From Chrysomallon squamiferum (Eukaryota; Mollusca; Gastropoda; Neomphalida; Peltospiridae), in assembly GCA_012295275.1 (NCBI GenBank), contig CM022666.1, positions 10,197,002-10,261,001 of the forward strand: a stretch of 64,000 nt of DNA, given 5' to 3'. The position numbers and the translations under genes are program-made. This document shows positions 9,601 to 22,600 of this stretch, one piece after another (the first letter of the stretch is position 1; the number at the start of each line of letters is the position of its first letter). The notes below the pieces were generated by a model. That model ran no database searches and was not told where the DNA came from. It saw nothing but the letters and a program-made list of their open reading frames with translations.

Positions 9601-12600
9601 CAGACAAACATGTAACATTGTCGCCTATCAATCTTCTACTGGGTGACATTGTGCTGGCAGACAGTGGTTTGACATAAAACAAAGTGTTGGGCTATACTGT
9701 GCAGAAGTGAAAATTCCAGCATTTAGCAATGATCACCTTTAGAACTTGAAGCCTCCAGAAAAAAGGTGCATACCAGAATTCATGTCAAGAGAGTGGTTGG
9801 ACTGGTGCTTAACAAATACACAGTTTTGCAAAGTACTATTCCCATTGACTATCTGCACACAACAAATGAATTGGTATCAACAGTTGATAAAATAACAACA
9901 GTCTGCTGCGCATTGTCAGATATATGTGAGTCTGTGGTTCCCTTTGACTGAATAAAAAGAAAATCTAAACAGCACATGTAGTGCAAAGCCACAACTTTGT
10001 AACAGAGTCTGAAAATCATTTGAACATAATTGTTACCATATAACATTTTCACTTATAAATACTTTATATTTTCACTTTATTTTTTATGTGCATTTTGCAA
10101 TATATTTTATTTTCAAAAATGTAATCTGTTTATAAACAATTAACAGTTTGAAAATTTATTGTTCTAAAAAAAAATAGTGTCTGCTGTGCAACCTGGTTAG
10201 CTCTAACAGTGTTTTAAATATTTGTGTCTAATTGGCATACACCACAAAACATAACAATAATTATAAAAATAAGCATGACTCGTTTATTTTTAATTTTTCA
10301 TTATGTAATTTTTGAGACAAATAAATTACAATATTTTTTAATTTACTGACTTTGTCTTTCTTTTTCATATTTTCTTCTTACATTCATTACAGTTGTCATT
10401 CAGGATGTTAGGACTTTGAATGGTCTTGAGTTCGCTTTTCTAACAGGTTTGGTAATACTGCTAATTTAAAAAACTGCTCTGCCTTTTCTGCCATTTCAAA
10501 ACAAAACTTCTCATCAAAAAGATATTCTTTCTGTGAAGAAATCGGCTTTAATCCACACCAAAATGTCACAATATTCCACCATGGTAAGTAATAATTGGCA
10601 CTGAACTTGATAGTGGTAAGGGTGTGACTTTTTTAAACAGATTGGTCACTTATCATTTATAACCAAACCAGTGTCTTGCCATTGAACATTTTTATGATCC
10701 CCATGTCTGTCTTGATGAAAATGACTTGAAAGCAGGATAATAGATTTCCTTTAAAAGAATCTGATGGACTGTCAACAGAGGTTCTGCATGTTGCTTTTAT
10801 TCTGGAGGCAGTAATGTTTCCTGTCTGGAATCTAAACCTCTGCTTGCTGTTTGATTGTAATTGTTTATCAGTTTTGCAGTTCAGTGGCTCTTCCTCACTA
10901 ACAGAGATTTCCATGCCTACATTTTGACAATATTTAATTAACTTTTCCTTACTAACAGATGTAAAAGTGTCATCAAACAATTCTGAAAGTACTTTGGGAT
11001 GCTTCTTGTCCAATGCATTTGATTGATGGATGCTTGCCTGATTTTTTGGCTGTAAATATTAAATTAGCAATGAATACATCCTGCAACAAGTGAAAGGATG
11101 ACTGGGTTTGTGTTCATGCAGCTGAGTAGAAAAAACAGTTTCAACAGTTCCTCTGCTGATGGCGTGCTCAACTTTGGAAGTTTCCTTTCCCACTGGCTGG
11201 AATTGACATACCAGTACTGATCGACTGATTTAATTGTTTTTCTTCATCGTTGCAGAGGTAAACTCAGAATCCTGTATTGTCTTGTACTGTACCTTAATTC
11301 TGCCTTTGGAAACAGTCTGTATGCCTTTTTTTCTGTCACTGTCTTACTATTTCTTATCTTTACCAAAGTTTCTGCTGCAAATAAAAGGGCTCTAACATTT
11401 GAACAGACTTCTCCAGTAGAAATGAGATGCATCACATTCTGTGGTTCAGATGGTTTCAAAATGGTATCGTTCATCCTCTGAGAATGTTTTACTTTCCCAG
11501 TAAAAACACTCCTTTCATTCACAACTGCATATTTAATGTTTAAGCCATAATTATGTTGAATCTATAGTAAAAATAAGTCTTTTGTGTAATGCTTGCACTT
11601 TTATAAACAATGGGGAATGGCCTACAATGTGGTGAATGGGAAACAGGAATTGTGGCTAAAGCCAAGTGATGGAAAACTATGTATTGACATAATAGATTCT
11701 GATGGAATATAGCTAAGGATGAAAAGATCCAAAGATGGACAAGCCTTATCCTTGAAAGAAAATATGTCGTATGAATAATGTCTAAGGTCATCTTTGAGCA
11801 TCACAGGAGAAGATCGGACATGTTGTGAGTGTTTAAGATTATGAATGGTATGGACAGAGTAAATCCTGGTGAAGTCTTTGGTATGAATTCAGAGTCCAGC
11901 CGAAAAGTTTATGAAGAAATATACAAAACTAGACATCAATCAGTTTTCATCCAGAAAGAAGTAAATGACTGAAATTCCTTTCCTGCCAAAATGATCTTTC
12001 TTTGAATTTTTTGAGTTGAGTTGATACGTTTGGGCTAACAAGTATAATCAACTATGATAGTCAAGATGCTAAATTCATATATGCAGTTAACAGAATAAAT
12101 CAACAGGCTTAGTCTCTGTAGTTTATGTATAGTATCATTTTACGCTATATCATTAAATCTGAAATTTGTTTATTATTTTATTTATTATTATTATTTTTTT
12201 TTAATCAGGTTGGTGAAATCTTTACTGCTGCTGGTTCTGCATTTAGCAAGCTTGGTGAGCTGACAATGCAGCTACATCCTACTACAGAACAGAGTCCTAG
12301 CAGGTGGCATAAATCATAATTTTCTATTGTCAGAATCAACAAAACTTATTTAATTAAATTAGTCACATGTATGTTAAAAAAAATAATAAATAAATTAATA
12401 ATAATAATAATAATTTTAAAAATAGCAAAATTAAACATTCAGTAGTCTTTTATAGCTATATAGTTTATGAATGGCACAATTTTTAAAATTTGTTTTTATG
12501 TTTTATTATTATACTGTTTGGCATGAATATTCCTATGATATGCTTGAAGTCTGTCAGTGTGTCATATGTGGTTATTGTTTCACTGATATAATCAGTTACG

Positions 12601-15600
12601 AAGATTTAAAATTGTATGATATTAATGATATTCTGAACATGAACAATAATCAGTGATTTATATTCCCAGTGGTAAGTGGACAGATCAGGAGCTAGAAATG
12701 TTGAGTTCATCAGTAAAACGATTTGGTGAAGATTTGAATAAAATAAGTGATGTAATAAAGAATAGAACAATGTGAGTATATACAAGTTCTACATAACATT
12801 TGTATTTTTGCAGTATTTTAATATTTTATTTCTATTACACTAAGATTACTTTTAACTGTGTATCATTTAAATTTAACTTCATTTAAGAATTTGTTAATCT
12901 TAAAGTAATTAAAAAATAAAACCATAAATGTACAGATATTATTTTATTTATGGCTGTATCTTGCATTGCTGTTTGTATTATTCCATTTCAGTTCACCAAA
13001 TAAAATGGAAAGTGTAACCTGTCTGATTCAGAGTTTAATAAACATTGATATACATGTTTCTTTTTGAATCTCCATGATGTTGATGTTGGAAAAGTAATTC
13101 CACATGGAATACTAATCTGCTGTTATTTTACATCCTTAAATTTTTGGGATCACATGACCTTGGAAAGTGTAATTAGTTAGTCACAGTATGTCACTTGGTA
13201 TAACATATTAATGGTAATGAACAACTTTTTGTATAGTAAAGCATAATTCCTGAAAATTTTGTCAGAGGTTATTGTTCATGATTGCACCTAATAAGAAATC
13301 ATAATTTATTCAAAGAACAAACCCTTTTTCTTCTCTTTTTTTTTTTCTGCAAATGTTGATAGAAATGAAATTGTGCCTGATCACACTTCTGTGGAAGGCA
13401 TTGTGTTAATGTTTCAAACATGCTCTTGTTTGGTAAATGGCAATGTCTGGCCAAATGCTGATGGAATCTCCATTTTCGGTATGAATACATTCTGACAATA
13501 TTCATCAATTCTTCGTTGAATGACATTCAAAGGATTGGTATGGCAGTGGTGATTGGCTAATTTTAAGAGGAATCTCCTCTTTCAACCAACTTGTGTTCTC
13601 TTTAATGACAATGATCTTGCTTGAGCCTGGTATTTTAAATCTTATACTCTTATACATCAGTTTGTTGGCAATACAATACAGTAGTCTCCACTTACAATTA
13701 TTCATCATTCCATCATGCATAAATGATTGGCACTTCCATTTTGCTTCCTACAAAATGCAACATGTGAAAGCCAGTTAGTATTAGCAAACAGATTTGTTAA
13801 AAATAAAATTTCTTTATTTTCTCATGTATTATCAATTTTGATATGAGAATTATATCAAATTGGTAGACTTAACATTTCTATCTTCTCCACTGTAGGTTCA
13901 CCTTTTTCTAGAAAATGTTACCATATATGTAATATATGTAAGCTGATCCCAAGACAAATGGTGTAGCTCTAGATTGTAAAGAATTGTACAATAATCAGGC
14001 AATGTTTTGGTTTTAATGCATACTTTTAATCCACATTATTGTTAATATATTGCACATTTACTGATCTTGTCACCATTTTAATAATCCTAATTTAATATTT
14101 TTCTAGCTAGTTTATTACTCTTTTTAGTCCAGATGAACTGAAAAGAAAGAATTTGTTGGATTTGGAAGTGAAGAAAAAAGATAACAAATTCTTATAAAGT
14201 TAAACTTTTGATTACAGTAATTCTTCCTAAAGAATAAAAGATAGCAAAAAAACATTTTGACCATTGTTCAAGCAACTGTTAATTCTTGTATTTGATACAG
14301 ATCAGTAGAAAACCATACACCAAGTATTGTAAAATTCAGTAATCCATTTTGATTTATGTTAAGAACACATTTATCTGTGTTCTTTATACTCTTTGCCTAA
14401 TCTTACTATATTCATTTTATCTAGCATTAACTTTTCAGACAAGATATATTGATAAAAATATTGTTATGTTTCCACAAACTCTATAAGAATTTTATCACAC
14501 CAGTCTAATAGTAGTCATCAACAAACTGAAACATAAATTTGCTCTTTATCGTTCTCAGTTTCACATATATCTTTATTATTTCTTACCAGGATTCCAAGAA
14601 TTTCAGCATATATAATAAAAATATAGGGAGATAACAGAACCTGCTTCCTACTTTCTGTGCCATTTTGAACAGTTTTATCATTTTCCAGTCAGAGGAAATT
14701 TTCAGCAAAATGGTAAATGGCAAGCATGAAATTGTCAGTCCCTAAAGTTCATTCTGGACCTTTATAACTAACTTGCCTGGTGTTTTGATTAATAATGTAA
14801 AGCCTAATTTTGTTTTGTATATTGCTTACTAAAGATTACAGTAATTGTTACATACTCAGTGATGATTACATAATTCTGTTCAAGAGAATTAATCATTCCT
14901 GTTAATCATATTCTTTCAGCATTAACACATGAAGCATAATGCACTGACAAGCACAAAGTCTGTTATGCATTAACTTTGCATACATTGACTGTAGCAGGAC
15001 TTTGCTTAGGATGTGGAAAACATACATTATTGTCCTCAGGCATCTATTCTTTGTGTAATTCTGATTTGTAAAGAATAATACATCATGTTTATAAAATATC
15101 AATTCAAGGTCATACAAAAGGTAAAAAGGTTATGACTTTAAAATGGTCCTGTTCTAAGAATAATTACAGACTGGAATTCCTTGTGGAATTTTCTTTCCAG
15201 CAACACCTACATATGCCAAGTGACTGCTCAGATAACAGGGTCTAAAGATTAAAACTGTCAAATTTTGAAGTATTGGTCCACTGAAGATAAATGTGATATT
15301 TAGACATCTGAGATCAAATTAAACATGTATACCCATTTTTATCAAAATCTTGAGTGGTCAGCTGTGACTTTTCATTTTTTTTTGATATGACATGGAATGA
15401 CCCATTAATAAAAATAAAATTAAAAAATGGTATATTGCAGTTCCCAAATAAAAAATCAGCTTAAAAGAAAAGCATTTGAGGAAGCTGGAATCCAACAGCC
15501 AACAGATTCACACACAAAAGTTGTCACAAAGCATATCACACATGTCACTCATGAACATCATTCCAAAAAACAGAAAACATCAGGTTAGAAAAGCTTTTGG

Positions 15601-16285
15601 TTTTTTGGGGGTTTTTTTGGTTCCACACTTAATTATTCAATTATTTTTCATTAATTTAGATATGTTATTGTTTTTCACAAGTAAATAAATAAATATATTT
15701 TTCATCATTGTTTATGTTTAAATTAATCAAAAAGCATTTTTAAATAAATGCATTAGTAAAAAGATAGGTCTAGATATTTATCAGTCTAAGCTTATCAAAT
15801 ACATTCATGTTACATTGTTAGTATATTAATACTATTTTTAAAAAGATATATACAAAATGTACTATTTATATTTTAGATGTAACCCTCAGTGCCCTGAATG
15901 CTCCTGAAAGTGATGTTGACATAGAAGGATTGGGAGAGAATTCAGTGTCCAAGAAACTTGATTTTGATTCTGGTAACACAGCTACTTTTTACTTTGTGAA
16001 AGTGATCTAAATCATTTAGAATTATTTGTTAATACTAGAATTAAACTTATTACACAAATATAATACATACAACAAATAATTCTAATATTTGGGAAAATAA
16101 AGATTGTTTATTTTAGATATAAAAATACTTAATAAAATGTACAAAACGTTTAATTATATCTTGTTCAAAACTGATCTTTACATCTCAAATATTAATTTTG
16201 TTATTGAAAAAAAATATATATTTCAAGTATAATTTTAACAATCTTTTATTAAATTATTTCAGATGTTGATTCCAGTATGCTGTGA
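6646..16285 (+). CDS. BAP18: BPTF-associated protein of 18 kDa (BAP18 / C17orf49 orthologue)
   Basis: Coding exons join 6646-6663, 12209-12303, 12670-12771, 15441-15583, 15877-15972 and 16263-16285. All introns are GT..AG and the sum is 477 nt (158 residues; the human protein has about 172). The start MSSATK on an 18-nt exon splices in phase to [24 protein letters not shown], mirroring the vertebrate N-terminus. A SANT/Myb-like domain ([20 protein letters not shown] through [14 protein letters not shown]) spans about residues 38-88. The tail keeps the family signature [14 protein letters not shown] and [14 protein letters not shown]. In vertebrates the protein associates with BPTF/NURF and MLL-type complexes and reads H3K4me3 in the nucleus; that role is inferred by orthology. 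AATAAA signals follow the stop at 16325 and 16397. Confidence 0.93.
8230..9951 (+). pseudogene. THAP-domain DDE_Tnp_4 transposase relic
   Basis: The first part reads [25 protein letters not shown] and later CLGHFITG (up to about 8440), a recognisable though decayed THAP zinc domain. A GT..AG-like intron (about 8441-8915) separates it from [18 protein letters not shown]. From 9120 on, frame-shifted pieces follow the DDE_4 order. [16 protein letters not shown] comes first, then FDCFEIFI (first catalytic Asp kept) and [26 protein letters not shown] (second Asp position) and [10 protein letters not shown] follow, and last [21 protein letters not shown]. In this last motif family members have E where this copy has K (RIHVKRVVG), so the third acidic residue is lost. 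The frame ends SVVPFD at about 9949. Confidence 0.75.
10390..11522 (-). pseudogene. SWIM / YqaJ-type nuclease relic of the same transposon
   Basis: From 11522 downward the minus strand gives [16 protein letters not shown], then [30 protein letters not shown], the degraded SWIM-like zinc segment typical of transposon YqaJ proteins. At 11013-10740 it gives [16 protein letters not shown] and then [20 protein letters not shown], the start of the lambda-exonuclease/YqaJ fold (W..R.gRITAS). The C-terminal tail (about 10620-10400) includes [15 protein letters not shown] and [21 protein letters not shown]. Catalytic residues cannot all be located because of frame breaks. The gene converges on the transposase. 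Confidence 0.65.
11590..12005 (+). mobile_element. CR1/L2-like LINE fragment (end of reverse transcriptase ORF)
   Basis: The plus-strand frame near 11780-12000 reads [27 protein letters not shown], then [23 protein letters not shown] and NSFPAKMI. This is the common tail of non-LTR RT proteins ('RRxRGDLIxVFKIMNG...FFxxRVVxxWNSLPxxV'). Several stops interrupt it. No 3' tail was defined. Confidence 0.6.
13280..15404 (-). other. Intron 3 of BAP18 with unassigned coding-like debris and a GGGTCATT-family end
   Basis: The minus strand between 13780 and 13300 gives protein-like pieces ([21 protein letters not shown], then [22 protein letters not shown]) in two frames, suggesting a decayed transposon gene I cannot name. 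At 15385-15404 the sequence ATATGACATGGAATGACCC matches the right terminus of the TIR element at 33524-36375. I cannot find the matching left terminus, so whether these pieces form one element is unknown. The remainder is AT-rich sequence without recognisable features. Confidence 0.35.
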
Positions 16286-19200
16286 ATATTTGTCTTACTG
16301 CATGGATGAAGATACAGTCATTCAAATAAAAACTAAGTTGAGATTAATGGTGCTTTAGTTACATTTAGTTAAATGTATTAGTAAAATGAAACCAAAAATA
16401 AAAATCTGATAACCACAATTTATGGTGGAAAAGAAAACTTAAAAAATTATTATGATTGCTCTTCAGTTCTGAATGTTTTTAACTTGTGTCAGAAGCAATC
16501 AAAATTTCTGTACATCTGTGGCAGCTTTTGAGAAATTATTACTTGTCCAGTGATATTTATCATTTTTAAATATATGAGTTATTTAACAGGTTGCAGAACT
16601 GTAGGATTATCTAAAGATTAGGTAATATACAATGCCAGGATTTTGCATATTTCAAAATAATTAGTGCAATATTTTGAGCAAAGAAAACAAAAATGAAAGT
16701 TAACTCTTCAACACAAATATTAATACCTTGTTCTCATATCTAAATTGATCACATTTTTCTCTATTATCAATTTAGTTGTTTTTGTTGTTGTTGTGGTTGT
16801 CATCTGTTACGTGTGAGATAGTAAATGTCAAATACTGTTCACAAGTTCTAGTAGGGGTAAAAAAAAATTTGTTTTCATAATATTCATCTCTTGTATGTCA
16901 TTACACTTTCCATTGCTTTATCCTATAGTTAGCATGTAAGATGCTTCAAACATATGTTGCTTTTTCTATAGTAGATAAAACCATTAAACATTTTTCAATT
17001 TGTTAATTATACTCTGTTTGGTGTTAATGTTAACAATGAATTAATTCTCATAAACTGAAGGATTACAGTATAGAGAAGAATGTATTACAGAAAAATTAAA
17101 ATGCAGAAATTTAATGTGGAGGACATACTCTCACATAGTTCTTATTAAGAAACATAACTTTCTTAATCAATATCAATATATTTTTGCTGTTAAACAAATT
17201 TTTAAATGAAAATATATCTGGATGTCACATACATTTATTTGGTACAGCTTTTCTCACATTTAATAAAATAGGATCATTACATTCAAATCTATGATGATAT
17301 TCTTCAATTTTGCCAAAATGACAAATTTGACATTTTCCGTCTTATCTTAGAATATTAAACCATTCAGTTTCAAATTAGAAGTTCTAAATTTACATTCTTT
17401 TGAGAGAGCACTGCAACAATTTCAGTTTTCAAGATTTGTTAAAACAAAAGTATCAGTTAACTCTTTGGATACTTTTTCACATAAGCCTTTAACATTATCA
17501 AAGTTATGCTATGTCTATGTATGTATGTATGTACACACTCCTGTAAGTCATTTAGAGAAATAGTTTTAATTGTAAAACCATTTTTATTTTCTATTGGATA
17601 ACAAATAATTTACTGTAATTTTTGCCTTAGTTTCTTTACATATTTATTAAGACATTAAAAATTTGTCTATTTATACCATTTAACTTCTACAGATTGTCGA
17701 ATGCTTTTTAAAAATCTGTAAAAGTACAATACAATTTTTGTTATATTTAAATAATTAAAGACTAAAGAGAATACATAGAATGATTTTTCTAAAGGTTTTT
17801 TAATCTGCATACTTAATCAAGAAGCAAGTCCAGATGTAAACAATTTACCTAAACAGGTTAATGTAATGGCATATAGTTTTAAGGCTGATGGTGGGGGCCT
17901 TCAGTTTTACATATACTGGTTTAACAAGTCCTGTTAACCAACTAGATTGTATAATTGCTAGGTCAAGAATAACATTAATCAGCAGTACATATAAAGGAAA
18001 TAATATTAACAGCCCATACTTAAAATATGAAGGTCTTCTCCAGCTGATCAGTTACAGTGGGGTCTGTTCACTGTTCTAGTTTCTTCCTCAGCTGAAAAAG
18101 CTTGTTCTAAATTAGTTATTTGTCTTTGGGTGGGTAATTCTGACACATGATCAAGAACAATTTCATCAATAATAATTTTCAAAATTTTGAAAAATTTACA
18201 TTAAAAATCAATTAACACAAACACCTTTATTACTGTTCGGAATTTATCTGTAGTCCATGGATCTGAAATTTTTAGCATTTGTATTTTGCATTTAATAGAT
18301 GTCATATATTCCCTAACACCACTAACAGATCTGTTCAGCATTTATTTATATTAATTCTCAGTTTTCAGTAATCAACAAAATTAGCATCTTTACATGTATA
18401 TTCCCCAATATTTCTATCTTCACTTCTTCACCTGTTCAACATAATCTTTAAATCTACAGATACGAAGGAAAATACAACCAACTACAGATTGATCTGTCTT
18501 TGATCGTTGTGTAATTGTCCCATCTACTCCTTGTATCAACCTGCCCTTTTAAGGTTACTCACCTCCTTTGTCTTTTATTTGATTTGTAGTTGGATACAAT
18601 TTCTTTCAGATGTTCATTAACTCCATATGTTTATTAGTGCTTTGGGTGCAGCTGATTTATTTTTCTGTCTTTACACACAATAAATTTAGTTACAATAGGT
18701 CCTCTATGCTGTCAAAATTTTCCGTAGACTGTGAAAGTCAATATTGTTTTCTACATTCATTTCATTTTTTTTATAAACTACAGTGTCTTCCTTATCCTTC
18801 TCTGTAAACCCACTAAAGATCAAGTTGTTGCACAGAAGCATGACACTGCGTCATTCTCTCATGAATTCAATTCACACAATTAACAGAAGACAAACTTACA
18901 TGTGACAATATTTCAAAATAACAACTGCAAAACTTGTCCACCTTAAAAATAACTTCTCAAATTAAGAAAAGTAATTTTAATTGATACATTATATTCTCTA
19001 TTCATAATGTTTGTAATATAATAATCATATGCAGTTTAGTCTTATCGCACCACAATTTCACCAGAAAAATTCACTGCATATATGAAATAGTAATAACCCA
19101 AATATAAATGAAACAGATATGTCTAGAATAAAGACGTGCTTTATCGCTAAATCATAATTATTGTAAAAGAGAACTCATCAAGAAAAGTTGAATATTATAC

Positions 19201-19651
19201 ATGAACTTGATTACAATTTTGTTTAGAGATTCAAATATTTTAAATGCCCATCATGAAAATACATAACCAGTATATTGTATAAAGATAACAGGAACTAGCT
19301 TAATGACTATAAAGGCAAGAATATTAATTTTCATCTAAAATGATTCAATATACCTCAAATTACTGGGCAAAAATACTCTCTTTTTTATCCCTTTTTTGCA
19401 TTTAATTTTGAATAATATTAAGATTATCCTCAACATAAAAATTACCTGTATCACATTAATAAACCCTTAATCTATTTCCTACCACACATCATTATAATAT
19501 TTTTAAATTAAAGATGTTAGTAAATGCTTGTTATGTCAGTGTTAGTTGGTACCAATACAACAATCTTGTATGTTACTTCTGTTTCCTTAAGATACAAAAT
19601 ATATTTTTCATTACTTTTTAGACATGTCAGAAGGATGATAATACTGTTCAA
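16286..19651. other. Tail-to-tail interval between BAP18 and PCCA
   Basis: About 3.4 kb of AT-rich DNA separate the BAP18 stop from the PCCA stop and must contain both 3' UTRs. AATAAA signals for BAP18 are at 16325 and 16397. A possible ATTAAA for PCCA lies on the minus strand near 19400. Apart from a short ATGT run near 17520 I see no gene, RNA or identifiable repeat. Confidence 0.5.
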
Positions 19652-22600
19652 TCATTCAAACTCAATTATTAAATCTTCTTCATTCACAGTGTCACCAGTT
19701 TTGAAAAATACCTTTTTAACCTGAAACCAAAAAAAAAAAAAAAAATTTAATAACAGCTAACACACTTTGTACTTAGATGACAATGTATACTGGACAAATG
19801 TATTTTTTGGTTTCATTTATTTGACCAAAATGTATGGATGTGACTAGAGCTGAATATTCATCAGGATTCTTTTTTGTTAAGTGACTGCATCATTGGCATC
19901 TTTATTTAACAATTTAATTTAAAATACATAAGCAGTTACTTCACTCCTCTATCAAATTAAGAATTTTGATAATTGCTGTAATTGAAACTTACAACTGCAC
20001 TTCTGGCTGCTATCAAACTGTTCTGCATCTTCATAGCCTCCAATATACAAACCTCCTGACCTTCTGCAACCTGATTTAATATAAAAATAAACAGCTATCA
20101 AAGGTTTGATAACTAGTTTTATTATGTATTATGTTAGGCTTGTAATGTTTTCTGTATTAAACTAACATAATACCTTAAAGCATGAACCTACTTTTTGTCC
20201 AGGCTCTACAGTAATGGATTTCAGAATACCAGGCATGGGAGCAAGGATGGCTGAACCACTGTCATGTTCTTTTTTTTCTGGCATATATTTGTAGAAATTT
20301 GATGCAAGATCATCAAAAACTCTCACTGAAAACTGAAATTCAAAAAAATGTTAAAGGAAATGTCTCATTTATTCTCCACTCATCATTATAAAATACATTT
20401 TTCTATGTTTATAAAACAATTTGCAGTGAAGACTGAAAACAAATACTAAGATTTGTTTCAAATGATTAGTAAGAAAAATCCAACAGGTATGTTTTAAATT
20501 GAATGTTAGTAATTCCTGATTTGTGAAAGATTACTGTAACAGATTAATAAAATAAAATGTTTTTACTATGAACATGTCAAATATGAATTTAAAATGTAAT
20601 TTATAATTATGAAATAATGAAATGAAGAAAATAACCACTGTTCCAAACAATCTCAGCTCATACTGCCCCCCTCCATTTCTGTTTGTAAGCTGAAATTGAA
20701 AAAATTAAATGCCCATAAATTATCAAACTTTTTTTAAAAATTTTCATCAGTTCAAGTGTTTAATATTCTTTTATAAAATAAGTCTATAAATATTTACACT
20801 TAATTTTTTAACAGTATATTCCGAAAACAGTTTTATAATATGGAAATTTGAACATAATAATATAAATATTCAAACAATATATATATCAAGGTCTTTTTTA
20901 CTCTCATTTAATTAATATCAATGCCTCCATCTTTCAAAAAAATGTATAGCCTGTAAAATCTAAAACATACCTGAAGTATTCGTTCTTCTCCATTTACCCA
21001 AGTGTTCATGATTGGTGAAACAAAACATATTTTGCCTGTTACAGTCAATGTTTCTCCATCAATATCAACCTGAAAATTAATGAACAGCAATGGAAACAAA
21101 AAAATAAGTACACTACACATATGTCTTGAAGTGTTGAATGCAACAACAGGGAGAGTAGGATAAAAATGACCAAAAATAATGAAATTCTGTGATACGGACT
21201 CAAATATGAATGACAATGTAATAGTTTAATCACGGTTTTATAAGGTTTAATTTCCACAAGTTAAAATTGCATTTATCTGAAATTATTACCTTAGTGACGA
21301 CATTTGATGTTTTCATAAAACCAGTGAAAACCTAATAAACAATTTCTCAATAAAATTGGCCAAATTATTATTTCATGTTATTTATGTATCATATGCTATG
21401 GTGATATATTGTTTATATATGTAAATGAAGTAAAATAAATTTGGACACACACTGTTAATAAGTCTACAGTAATACCTCCTGATTATCTTCATTGCAAGTA
21501 TATGAACTGGTTTTTGTACTAGGGTCATTTAGGTAGGTGTTTGTAATACATGAGAAGTCTGGAGTTTGCCTATTTATTTAGTATATATATATACATTTAA
21601 TATATTGTTACCTTGTAACCATTCTCTATCTGTCTGATTGTTGCAGGAATTTGCTTCTGTAACACATATACACTGACTGACCATTCATTTCGCTCATCAG
21701 GATGGTTTGGCAACCTGAGAAAAAATATTATAAATACATAATAATAAAAATTACTTAATAACAAATACAAGATAAAAAGTAAATTAAAGGATTAAAGAAC
21801 TTATAGTATATAAATGCAATCTTGGAAACACACATACACACACACTCATTACAAAATAACAAAATAACATCAGCGAAAACATTAAAAATAAATGATGAAA
21901 GATAATAAATATTACATTAGCAACGAATACATTTTTTTTTTAAATTTACCTTATTTGATTTATGAATGTGGAGAATCTGAGGTGATCTTTGATATACAGA
22001 GCAGCAGCCAAAGCTACAAGTTCTTTAAACTCAGAAAGTGATAGCTGTTTGCCTAAAAGAGATTAAATGTCCAAATCATTCATTTTAATACATATAAATG
22101 TATTTGGTTTTGATCCTCTGCTGCAACTATGAATATGCAGGACATATTTACACAACTGTAATGTACAAATGAAGATACAAAAAAGATTTCACATATTATT
22201 TCTTTCTTATTTATTTTAGAAAAAAAAGTATTCTCCAATTATTTTTTATTAGCATCTAGGAATTGTTTTTGATGTAATTTTCACTATGATGTAAATCAGC
22301 AAGTTGTATATGGTTTGGTACCCATGAATCCTTCTGGAAACACTGCTGACAGGTAGTTTGTGTTGATGTCTCCTGCTACAAAGTTTGGCTCAGTAAGAAT
22401 GTCTCGCAACAGTGGAATATTGTGGGTAACACCTGTGAAAGATACAATATTGACTTGATATATCTTTTTCAACATTTAATTAATGTGAATGCATTTTCAG
22501 ATTTGACATAAAATTAATTTATTTTATAGTAAATTAAAGAGATAAAATTGAAGAAATGTATCAGTACTGATTATTTACATACCCAAGAAAATTTCTGTGT

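Larger units (their letters stand above)
7480..11540. mobile_element. Decayed THAP/DDE + YqaJ DNA transposon (ISL2EU/IS4EU-like) in BAP18 intron 1
   Basis: Two converging protein genes lie tail to tail. On the plus strand is a THAP-domain/DDE_4 transposase (about 8230-9951). On the minus strand is a SWIM/YqaJ nuclease-like protein (about 11522-10390). This pairing is what I know from the ISL2EU/IS4EU group of animal transposons. Both genes carry many stops and frameshifts. Terminal inverted repeats could not be recognised with confidence, so the limits are approximate. A LINE tail (11590-12005) adjoins the right side and may have destroyed that end. Confidence 0.65.

Noticed and set aside
12125-12319. 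BAP18 starting at an in-frame ATG at 12125
   Set aside because: That frame reads through an intron polypyrimidine tract; a splice acceptor at 12208 and the in-phase MSSATK exon at 6646 explain the N-terminus better.
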